Assembly: GCA_938743325.2 (NCBI GenBank)
Contig: OW568863.1
Span: 186,001-250,000 of the forward strand
Direction: 5' to 3'
Source of the DNA: Pycnococcus provasolii
Taxonomy: Eukaryota; Chlorophyta; Pseudoscourfieldiophyceae; Pseudoscourfieldiales; Pycnococcaceae
DNA length: 64,000 nucleotides
Of the stretch, positions 10,766-18,330 are shown piece by piece. Under the pieces are notes generated by a model. The model was not told the DNA's origin. It made no database searches and saw only the letters and a program-made list of their open reading frames with translations. The translations under genes and the position numbers were made by a program. Position 1 is the stretch's first letter; each line of letters starts with the position of its first letter.

Positions 10766-10937
10766 TGGAAAACGTCTTGAGTTGTTTATTCCAAAGGGGG
10801 GGGATTATAGTGGGCTGTCAGTCACCCACTATAAATACACCACGTCCTGAAAAAGTCAAGACGTAAAACCAAACAAACCAAATCTCCAGTGGGGGTTTCA
10901 CCAAAACAAACCCCCAATCGATTCGCCCCTCTCAGCA
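10766..10937 (-). repeat. Copia LTR (right copy)
   Basis: Second copy of the 172-bp direct repeat. For the minus-strand element this is the upstream LTR. Confidence 0.9.
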
Positions 10938-11166
10938 GGTTGCACAAGGAGTACAAGCACCACAGTAAGAAAAAAGGGGTATGTAAGAAGTACAACCCAC
11001 AAACTGCGTTATGGCATCCCGAATTGTTCAAGGAGCTATACAAATCCGGCAAGATAACGTGAGAAACTGTGAGGGAGAGGGGGCAGGTGAAAAGGGAAGG
11101 GGGTGTTAATCAAAAGAAAATTGAAAACCAAGGCAAATCATTTAAAATCATCATTTAAACCAACTC
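10938..11166. other. MULE spacer right of the Copia element
   Basis: The first 125 bp, abutting the LTR, form a plus-strand open frame ending at about 11063 with a coding-like translation (LHKEYKHHSKKKGVC.., TALWHPELFKELYKSGKIT). It might be the tail of a MULE reading frame that the Copia insertion separated from its start, or chance. The rest is A-rich and empty. Confidence 0.35.
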
Positions 11167-11641
11167 CTACACCCCACCGTGTTGCCCACCCTGCTGCTGG
11201 CGGCGACGCCGCATCTTCCGGCTTTGGTTCCGCCGTTGCTTCTCTTCTGGTGTGCGCCCGTTGTCGTTGACGTTGACATTCACGCTGAGGTTGTTTGTGT
11301 TATGGTAGCGGTCGCGGTCGCGGTCGCGGTCGCGGTCGCGGTCGCGGTCGCCGTCGCCGTCGCGGTAGCGGTCGCGGTCGCGACCGCGGTCGCGGTCGCC
11401 GTCGCCGTCGCGGTAGCGGTCGCGGTCACGGTAGCGGTCGCGGTAGCGGTCACGGTCGCGGTCGCCGTCGCGGTAGCGGTCGCGGTCGCGGCTGGGCAGT
11501 GGCGAGAGCGGCGGGAGCGGCTGAGCGCCACCGTCGTCGTCCTCGTCTCCGTAAAAGAAGAACGGCGGCGCTTCCGCAGCCGCCTCCACATCCAGTTCCG
11601 CCATGTCCGCCTCCCTCCTCGCCTCTGCTTCCGCCCGAGTC

Positions 11642-11676
<35 letters not shown>

Positions 11677-12102
11677 TTCCTTGGCGGCGGCTTGCCCCTG
11701 CTGGGTGAGCTCGTGCTCGAAAACACGGCCCACCCATAGTTTTTTGCACGTACGGCATCGTGGTTTAGTATAAAAGTTCATCGTACCGCAGGATCCCCAC
11801 ACACAACCAAAGAAGGGTTGCGGCTCGGTGCCGTCCCTTAGGCGGCCGCAACGCCACTGCTCGGAGTCCCTTGCGGCTTTGGCGGCGTCCCTTGCGGCGG
11901 CGGCGGCTTTGGCGGCGACGGCGGCGGCCTCGGCCTCGGCCCTGCCGGCGACGAGGAGTCCGGTCACGGACTCCCCCACCTTAGCCTTGTGCGGTATACG
12001 GAACGGTTTCTCCTGCACCTCCGACGACTTGCGTTGCTCGGCGTTGCTTGCCGAGTCGTCGGAGCCAGGGCTCGAGCTCCGACACCGGTCCTTGCCCTTC
12101 AT
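11167..12102 (-). CDS. MULE accessory protein: zinc finger plus Arg-Asp repeats
   Basis: A 311-residue frame from the first ATG. The open frame extends upstream into the right inverted repeat, so an earlier spliced start is possible. The N-terminal part is Ser/Lys-rich, followed by an Ala-rich helix, then a Cys cluster CVWGSCGTMNFYTKPRCRTC that resembles a RanBP2-type zinc finger (W-x2-C, N, C-x2-C) but has a shifted first Cys. A second poly-Ala helix follows, then an acidic patch and a long RDRDRYRDGD tract, and a basic tail (QSRKMRRRRQQQ). RD/SR-like tracts are typical of RNA-binding nuclear proteins. Its location inside the element suggests an accessory factor, but it could be a captured host fragment. 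I do not recognise a family. Confidence 0.6.
11303..11492 (+). repeat. GCGGTC minisatellite inside the accessory gene
   Basis: A six-base GGTCGC/GGTAGC/GGTCAC array that codes Arg-Asp, Arg-Tyr and Gly-Asp pairs on the minus strand. It creates long spurious open frames in every other frame on both strands. Confidence 0.9.
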
Positions 12103-12112
12103 CTGTTCCTGC

Positions 12113-12428
12113 TGGTGATGGCGATGGCGGAGATGGCCTTGCTTGAGGCAGTCGTTTTTTCGCCACCTCCAGGAGGACCTCTCCACAACGGGGCGTTAGG
12201 TCGGCGGGGAACAACGGGGCGATAGGTCGGCCCTTCACCCAAACCGGTACGAGAGTACGGGCACTCAGGTCGTGCTTCCCAGAAAAACCCAACTCTTGTA
12301 CCGTGAATTTAGTCTGCACCAGTAAATGCACCAGTAAATTTTCGGTAGTAACTTTCCCGTTATTCTGGGGACCCGGTGTTGGTCTTGCACCACTACCACT
12401 GTGATCATCTGACCATTATCCCCCCCTC
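12113..12428 (-). repeat. MULE right terminal inverted repeat
   Basis: Reverse complement of the left repeat, ending ATTATCCCCCCCTC before the target duplication. The upstream part of the zinc-finger gene's open frame runs into this repeat. Confidence 0.92.
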
Positions 12429-12437
12429 ACCTATGTA
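12429..12437 (+). repeat. Right target-site duplication (ACCTATGTA)
   Basis: Identical to bases 578-586 and directly adjacent to the right inverted repeat. The inferred empty site would read ...GTTCC ACCTATGTA TTCG.... Confidence 0.9.
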
Positions 12438-13197
12438 TTCGTTCCACCTATTTCGTTCCCCAAACTTGCCCCAAACTGGGTTGTAGTTCTAGGGGTTTCG
12501 GTTAGGGGTTAGGGTTAGGGGTTTCAAGAGGTTTGGGGTTTCGGTTAGGGGTTAGGGTTAGGTTGTTAGGGTTACTTCCAGGAGGTACCTGTTCCAGTTC
12601 CCCGGTTCTCCTTGGTTCTGTTCTGGCGAGGGAGGGGTTCAGGCAGATGTTCCAGGCAGATCGCCTTAGACTAACCTTAGGAAGGAGATGTTCCAGGAAT
12701 CCAGGCTGCCAGGTGCCAGGGCTGCAGGGGAGGCTCAAGGGGCGCAGCTGCTCCCTTGAGCCGGATTCGAATTCTGCACACCTCACTTAAGTACTCTTAT
12801 CATGCATGGCAAGCAGCACCCTTTTGTTTCTTACTCGGAGTGGAATCCCAGTGCTCCCTTGCACTTGTGTGTTTCCGTCTTTCTTGTTGGTGGACACTCC
12901 CTTGTCCTGTCTCTTTTCAAAATGCAAACTTCAATTTTCAAACTTCGAACGACGACAGAAGCAGAGCAGAAGTGGTACATACCTGGGAAGATAACCATAC
13001 AGTACCAAGTGTTTGAACTCCTCTCTTGACAGATATGCTGGCCTTTTGTTGTTGTATCTGTCGTCCGGATCACGCCGCCTTGCCCTATCTTCCACGGTAC
13101 CGGTACACCCGCGGCCCGCAGATCCGCGCACACACACGCACACGCAAATAAGTAGACTTGCACGTCCTCCTTGCTGTGCTCGGTGCGTGCGAACGGG
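12438..13197. other. Intergenic region before the subtilase gene
   Basis: No gene recognised. It holds the telomere-like tract at 12493-12573, a CAGG-rich stretch near 12650-12760, and a CACACACACGCACACGC run near 13128-13146 just upstream of the subtilase start. Confidence 0.5.
12493..12573 (+). repeat. Interstitial telomere-like tract (TTAGGG type)
   Basis: Two copies of GGGTTTCGGTTAGGGGTTAG followed by GGTTAGG units, about 48 bp apart. It lies 60 bp beyond the MULE and 630 bp upstream of the subtilase start. Confidence 0.8.
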
Positions 13198-14619
13198 ATG
13201 ATGCGTGCTGGTCTTGCTCTGCTCCTCGTCGTCGCTTATGCGTCGGCCACGACCACGGCCATGGCCCACGGGGACGAGCACGACTCTGCGCAGGTGCCAG
13301 TGCGCGGCCTGGCGCTGCGACGCAGACTCGGAACCCTGCCCGTCACGTCGTACCTGCACGGAGTCCCGGTACTGCGTGCTGCAACCAAAACCACGAAGAG
13401 CTTTCTCGTGCGATTCGTCAGTGCGCGTGCCATGGCGGTAGCTTGCAAGGCAGGTCGGCACGTCATTGGCGGCGCATGCACGGCTCAGTACCCTCTTCTG
13501 CACTGCAGCCTGTTTGTATCAGACGAAGTGGAAAGTGTGCAGAAGCTTGCCGCGCACCTCGGACCCAAGCTCGTTTCCCTCGTGGAGCAGGATGACGACT
13601 TCGTTGGCTTAGGCGTGAGCGCGGTCGCAACATCAGAGACGCAGGCCAGCAACTCGTCGAACGCGACGGACTGCCCGTGGGGTGTAGATCGCATCAACCA
13701 GTCTCAACTTCCGCTGGACGGGCAGTGCCAACGTGGCGGTCGTGGTGGAGCTGGAGTGCGCGTATTCGTCATCGACAGCGGCGTGAATCGTGCTCACAAC
13801 GAGTTTCGCGGCCGAATCGTCGACAGCGCAGACTTCGTCGACGGCACGCACGAGGACTGCCAAGGCCACGGAAGTCACGTCGCGGGTACTGCGCTTGGAA
13901 GTTCGTTCGGTGTGGCCCCTAAGGCTACCTTAGTTCCTGTTCGCGTCCTTGACTGCAACGGTAGTTCGACAACTTCGATCGTTCTCGAGGGAATCAACTA
14001 CGTTGCGGAGACAATCAAAAAGTCGCCTCATCAGCCTAGCGTCGCAGTTCTTAGCCTTGGCGGCATTCGGTCAGCACTGCTCAACGCGGTCATCCGCGAC
14101 CTCGTCGCATCGAATATCGTCGTCGTCGCCGCGGCGGGCAACGTTGCTTCCGACGTGCGCTACTTTAGCCCGGCATCCGAGGCTGCCGTGCTTACGGTAT
14201 CCGCGTCCACGCGAGACGACAGTCTTGCCACTTTCTCGAACTTCGGTCAAGGCGTGGACTTGATTGCCCCCGGTGAAGCGATACGCAGCGCTTGGATGGG
14301 TGAAGCGAACGCATCGAAGATTGTTTCGGGCACGTCCATGGCTGCCCCGCACGCCGCGGGCGTGGCGGCTCGTCTTCTGTCGCGTGCGCATGCAAATGGG
14401 AAGTCTTTGAGCAGCAAGCAGGTGATGAGCGCGATGATTGCGTGCGCCGAGCGCGATGTGATTCAAAACCTGCAGGAGGAGCGCGGTACGCCAAATCTGC
14501 TCCTTCGCATTCCCTGTTCGATGATGGCGAAGGTCGTCCAAGGCAGCAAGTCGAATGCGTCTGCGCCTGGCCCAGTTTCACCTGTTGTGCCTGGCCCTGT
14601 TGCCCCTGCGGTGTCCTGA
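13198..14619 (+). CDS. Secreted subtilisin-like serine protease (S8, proteinase K type)
   Basis: A 473-residue preproenzyme. ATG codons at 13198 and 13201 open a hydrophobic signal peptide (MRAGLALLLVVAYASATTTA). Residues from about 60 to 145 look like an I9-type inhibitor propeptide. The catalytic domain carries D193 (VFVIDSGVN), H224 (GHGSHVAGTALG), the oxyanion Asn in AAAGN, and S380 (SGTSMAAPHAAG), so the triad is complete. The C-terminal tail is Ser/Pro-rich (APGPVSPVVPGPVAPAVS). It probably acts outside the cell or in the secretory route or vacuole. No intron is needed. A CA-rich run sits just before the start. Confidence 0.93.
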   Translation: MMRAGLALLLVVAYASATTTAMAHGDEHDSAQVPVRGLALRRRLGTLPVTSYLHGVPVLRAATKTTKSFLVRFVSARAMAVACKAGRHVIGGACTAQYPLLHCSLFVSDEVESVQKLAAHLGPKLVSLVEQDDDFVGLGVSAVATSETQASNSSNATDCPWGVDRINQSQLPLDGQCQRGGRGGAGVRVFVIDSGVNRAHNEFRGRIVDSADFVDGTHEDCQGHGSHVAGTALGSSFGVAPKATLVPVRVLDCNGSSTTSIVLEGINYVAETIKKSPHQPSVAVLSLGGIRSALLNAVIRDLVASNIVVVAAAGNVASDVRYFSPASEAAVLTVSASTRDDSLATFSNFGQGVDLIAPGEAIRSAWMGEANASKIVSGTSMAAPHAAGVAARLLSRAHANGKSLSSKQVMSAMIACAERDVIQNLQEERGTPNLLLRIPCSMMAKVVQGSKSNASAPGPVSPVVPGPVAPAVS

Positions 14620-15039
14620 GATGATGGGCATATGCGTGACAGGTGAGTATGGGATCCGGGAGGAATAACGAGTACCTATACGTCGCACAATGACACACGC
14701 AAAGGAATACAGCGTGCTATCGTGTATGGCGCCGTTGATGAAGTTCACGACGGGGTGTCGGAAGATTGGGGTGAAATCTGTTTTTTGTTGCTTTTGAAAA
14801 CGACAAAAGGAAATACAGTAAATATAGCCGTTGGTGGAATGTTAATTCGGTAAAATTCCCCATTCCCTCAAATTCCCTCACCTAATTTTCCCTGTCTGGA
14901 TGTGCAGTGCAGTGCGGCGAATTCACCGTTATCTGACCGTTTTAAAAAATCCCCCGCGTGTTCCGTATGCGCTCACCTGTCGCTCTCTCACTCTCACCAC
15001 CAACAACAACAACGCACCAACGGTCACCTCCTGTGCGCC
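14620..15039. other. Intergenic region between subtilase and ABCG genes
   Basis: About 420 bp with no gene. An AT-rich segment (14785-14885) and CTCTCACTCTCACC pyrimidine sequence precede the transporter start. Confidence 0.5.
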
Positions 15040-18000
15040 ATGGCAGACCCTCTGCCGCCGCCTTCGTCCGAGGACGACAACCTTATGGACAGCATCTTCG
15101 GAGCACTCACGTCGCGCACCTCGACGAGCACGCGACGCACCTTCCGCTCGAATGCTAACATCGTGCGTAACGCTGATAGTAGTAGTGGCTCTGGGAGTGG
15201 TGGTGGATCTTCCGAGGAGGAGCGAATCAACGTCAACGTGCCTCAGCAGGTTCGCCAATTAGAGATGCAGCAGCGTATCGGAATGAACGATCGGAATGGC
15301 AGCAGCGACAACAGTGGAGACGACTCCAGTGGCGTGGTAATTCGTCATGGTGATGATGATGATGATGGCGCGTATGAAGAAGAATCTGATACCGCATTTG
15401 CTGCCGCGGAGGAGGGAAATGGTGGCGTTCTCAAAAGCGTGCGTTTCGTCGATCCCGCGGACGACGACGACTGGGATGACGACGATACAGAAGTCATCGA
15501 AAATCTCGTCGCGCGTGCTGACGTGAATCTCGGTGGTTGGGGAATGCTAATCACGTTTCACAACCTCGTCGTGCGCGTGCGATCGGCCCAGCCAACAAAA
15601 ACTCGTGAGTCAAAGCAGTCACTGTGCAACAACATTGGACGGAGGTGCCGTGGCTGCTTCAACGAATGCTGCTGCTCCTGCTGCTCGACGACGACGTCAG
15701 GTGGGAAACGAGGGCGCACTTTACTGGATGGATGCAGTGGTCACTTTCCACCAAGCACATTTACCGGCATACTTGGACCATCCGGTAGTGGGAAGACGAC
15801 TCTGCTGGATGCTCTGGCGCGCCGCGGAGTGGCGTGGAATCAGGTGAGCCAGCAGAAGAATAGCGTGCTCTACGATGGACGTTCCGCCGGAGAATTGTCG
15901 TATCAAGGCAATCGCGATATCGCCTACTGCGAGCAATTCGATGCTCTGCCGGGTGATCTGACAATTGGAGAGCTACTCGAGTACACGGCGTACCTGCGCA
16001 TGCCCAACTCGGACGCGGCGACACGAACTCGAATCGTCGATGGGGTTGCCATAAAACTTGGACTCATCGATCGCATACGACTCGCTCGCATTGGAACTGC
16101 TTCGAACAAGGCTGCGAGCGGGGGGCAGCGCAAGCGTGCCGCCATTGCCCAGAGCCTGATGACGCTCCCGCGCGCATTCATGCTGGACGAGCCGTGCTCA
16201 GGCCTGGACTCTACAACGAGCCGCAAGCTCATGGACGTTCTGTCGTCGCTGAGCAGGAGAGGCGACGGCACAACGATATTGGCTACGCTCCACACGCCCA
16301 GCGAATACGAATTTGCTTTGCTTGATCGCCTGCTTCTCATGGTTGATGGCGCGGTGGTATATCTTGGTCCCGCGCAGCAAGCTCTGGCGTACCTGAATGG
16401 CATTTCCCCCGTTGTCGATGATAATCGCGCCGCGGCGGCAGGTGGTGCGCTTGATGTAGTTCCGCCAACGACAACGTACAGCTTCGGCCTTGGAGGGGGC
16501 GCGCAACGACAACAGCCGACTGCGACCCGACGACCGGCATGTACAGTTTCCGTCTCGGAAACAATCCTCGACTTCCTATCTCAGGGAGGTCAGACAACAA
16601 CGCATCAGCAGCAGCATCTCAATTCGTCCACTTCACCGACAGATGATGAAGAAGCCACCTCGCCGGGACGTTGGGATCCTGCAATCAAGGTCGAGGACGT
16701 GTTGCTCGACGATGACATCGATGACAGCGCACGAGCGGAAGGATCGCAGCCTGGGCGGCTCACGCAGCGCGACCTTGTCGGGCCTGCATTAAATTCGCCA
16801 TGCGCGCCACCTGAAGAGGAACTCACGGAGCGACGCGGGGTGCCGCCAAACACGCAGAGGCGAGCGGCGATGATGAATTCCAGCCTTCTCACACAGCGAC
16901 GCATTCGAATGGCCACACGGTGGAACGAAAGCGAGGAATGTGAAAGGCAATTGGACGAGGCTATCTCTTTCGAGAAGTACACGCGCCGTTACCGGAACGC
17001 ACAAGGGCGTGGACCCAAGGCTGGTGGGGAATTGAAAGAACAGGACAGCTTTGACGAGACGTTCGTCGCAGCACAGCCTCCCGCATCAACATTGCACGAG
17101 ATCAAGGGACTCCTGTATTGGCGTGGAGGGGCGACAGTGCGCGACCGCGGCTTCTTCCCCAGCCGCATTGGTCCACGGCTCCTCGCCGCTCTCGTGATCA
17201 TCTCCGTCGTCCACAACGTTCCGAATGACACGTTCGCCGGTTGGACGCAGCGGCAGGCGATCCTGTTCCTGTGCGTCATCTCCATGTCGATGACGATGGT
17301 TGACGCAGCGCCATTCGTGTTCGAGAATCGCACCGTGTTTCGAAGAGAGCGCGCCGACAATCTGTACCGAAGTCGATCGTACTTCGTGTACCTCCTCGTG
17401 CTGGAGATGCTCCCAGCCTTTGTGCACGTGACGATTTTCGACTGCGTGCTATACTTTGCGATTCCGTTCCGCATATCCAGCGACCCGGAATTTGACCCCG
17501 TCTTGCCACCTTTCTTCTACTTTTACCTGCTGACGTACACGCTCGGCTGGATTGCCGTCGCATTTGCTTACACGATGGCATCCTTCGCAAGCACCATGCG
17601 CAATGCATCGGCGATGATGGGAATTGCCTTGATGGTGTGCGGAATGACGAGCGGATTCTTTGTGACGAAGCCCGAGATGCCGGACGCGTGGAGGTGGTTC
17701 GTTTACGTCAATCCGCTGTACTACGCGCTGCGCGGGCTGTACAAGAATGAGTTCCTGCACTTTGGCGCGGAGCTTTGCATCGCCGTCCCTCAGTGCTTTC
17801 TTGGGAATGAGTGCGTGGCAGAGTACGTGGCGATAAGGCAGGGTGCCGACCTCCTTTCGGAGCTCACCGCCACGGCGTCGACGGAATCCGGCACGACGTT
17901 GAGCATTCCGTTCAGCGAGGAACCCTTCACGACGATGTTTTCTCAGTCAACGGTGCGCACTGGCGTCAGCGGATTTGGAAACCCAACCACCTGCCTCGCG

Positions 18001-18171
18001 GTGGGCGGGTGCACATTCTTGGAGTCGATGTACGGCATGGACTGCTCGTCCAAGTACTGGGACTTGATGGCTCTCGTGGTGATTGCCCTCGTGCTGATCA
18101 TCTTCGCGCTCGTGGCCATTAGCTCCAATAATCAGCACAGCCCTCACAAGTTTCGCCGATTTTGCTGCTAA
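15040..18171 (+). CDS. ABC transporter, ABCG (White/WBC) half-transporter
   Basis: 1,043 residues with an ATP-binding domain before the membrane domain, the reverse order that defines the ABCG class. I chose the ATG at 15040 (GCGCCATGG context); the frame is open 138 bp further up but that part looks like leader. The N-terminal 190 residues are Ser/Asp-rich. Walker A GPSGSGKTT is at 246-254, signature SGGQRKR at about 360, and Walker B FMLDEP with D at about 383. A long acidic linker (about 450-680) precedes six membrane segments, including FLCVISMSMTMVDAAPFVF and the NPLYYALRGLYKNEF motif with a Cys-bearing last loop. As a half-transporter it should work as a dimer, exporting lipids or hydrophobic compounds. 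The substrate cannot be told from sequence. Confidence 0.93.
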   Translation: MADPLPPPSSEDDNLMDSIFGALTSRTSTSTRRTFRSNANIVRNADSSSGSGSGGGSSEEERINVNVPQQVRQLEMQQRIGMNDRNGSSDNSGDDSSGVVIRHGDDDDDGAYEEESDTAFAAAEEGNGGVLKSVRFVDPADDDDWDDDDTEVIENLVARADVNLGGWGMLITFHNLVVRVRSAQPTKTRESKQSLCNNIGRRCRGCFNECCCSCCSTTTSGGKRGRTLLDGCSGHFPPSTFTGILGPSGSGKTTLLDALARRGVAWNQVSQQKNSVLYDGRSAGELSYQGNRDIAYCEQFDALPGDLTIGELLEYTAYLRMPNSDAATRTRIVDGVAIKLGLIDRIRLARIGTASNKAASGGQRKRAAIAQSLMTLPRAFMLDEPCSGLDSTTSRKLMDVLSSLSRRGDGTTILATLHTPSEYEFALLDRLLLMVDGAVVYLGPAQQALAYLNGISPVVDDNRAAAAGGALDVVPPTTTYSFGLGGGAQRQQPTATRRPACTVSVSETILDFLSQGGQTTTHQQQHLNSSTSPTDDEEATSPGRWDPAIKVEDVLLDDDIDDSARAEGSQPGRLTQRDLVGPALNSPCAPPEEELTERRGVPPNTQRRAAMMNSSLLTQRRIRMATRWNESEECERQLDEAISFEKYTRRYRNAQGRGPKAGGELKEQDSFDETFVAAQPPASTLHEIKGLLYWRGGATVRDRGFFPSRIGPRLLAALVIISVVHNVPNDTFAGWTQRQAILFLCVISMSMTMVDAAPFVFENRTVFRRERADNLYRSRSYFVYLLVLEMLPAFVHVTIFDCVLYFAIPFRISSDPEFDPVLPPFFYFYLLTYTLGWIAVAFAYTMASFASTMRNASAMMGIALMVCGMTSGFFVTKPEMPDAWRWFVYVNPLYYALRGLYKNEFLHFGAELCIAVPQCFLGNECVAEYVAIRQGADLLSELTATASTESGTTLSIPFSEEPFTTMFSQSTVRTGVSGFGNPTTCLAVGGCTFLESMYGMDCSSKYWDLMALVVIALVLIIFALVAISSNNQHSPHKFRRFCC

Positions 18172-18330
18172 ATTGATGAGGTAATGTTTTTCATTAGGGC
18201 CTTGGGGGGGCGGGAGGAGAGGGAGGGGAGGAAGGAAGGAAGGGTCCAGTAATCATGCGCGTGCATAGCACGTATTAAGGTACTGTAACCTTTACTTAAC
18301 TAGACTATATATCGTATGTTCGTAGTAACA

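Larger units (their letters stand above)
8459..10937 (-). mobile_element. Ty1/Copia LTR retrotransposon, broken, nested in the MULE
   Basis: Two direct 172-bp repeats with TG...CA ends (8459-8630 and 10766-10937) flank a minus-strand pol region. A purine-rich stretch lies next to the left repeat, where a polypurine tract would be on the minus strand. Recognisable parts are both LTRs, the end of the integrase region, reverse transcriptase and RNase H. The element is much shorter than a typical full Copia element and is not whole. The LTRs look identical, so it is young and inserted after the MULE. I see no clear target duplication at its ends. Confidence 0.9.
587..12428 (+). mobile_element. 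Complete Mutator-like (MULE) DNA transposon, about 11.8 kb
   Basis: Both ends begin GAGGGGGGGATAATGG and are inverted copies of each other for about 320 bp. Directly outside them lies the same 9-bp word, ACCTATGTA, at 578-586 and 12429-12437. A 9-bp duplication is the usual product of Mutator-superfamily insertion, and the internal 2,332-residue protein carries a MULE DDE core with a CxxH motif and a SWIM finger, so ends and enzyme agree. The element holds the large transposase gene on the plus strand, a second gene on the minus strand near the right end, a subterminal tandem repeat, and a nested Copia element. I see no break in the large transposase frame, so the element may be autonomous or only recently silenced. 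Confidence 0.93.

Noticed and set aside
11179-11739. Ala/Val-rich frame across the RD repeat
   Set aside because: Product of the GCGGTC minisatellite read on the other strand.
587-12428. Classification as a KDZ (Kyakuja-Dileera-Zisupton) element
   Set aside because: The oxygenase link invites it, but the DDE core has MULE motifs (HIDFTH, CSWH, NNQAE) and the target duplication is 9 bp.
12755-12780. tRNA T-loop-like sequence (GGATTCGAATTC)
   Set aside because: No acceptor stem, D arm or anticodon arm can be folded around it.
15604-15620. GTGAGT...CAG as a tiny intron in the ABCG gene
   Set aside because: Too short, and the frame is open and sensible without removing it.
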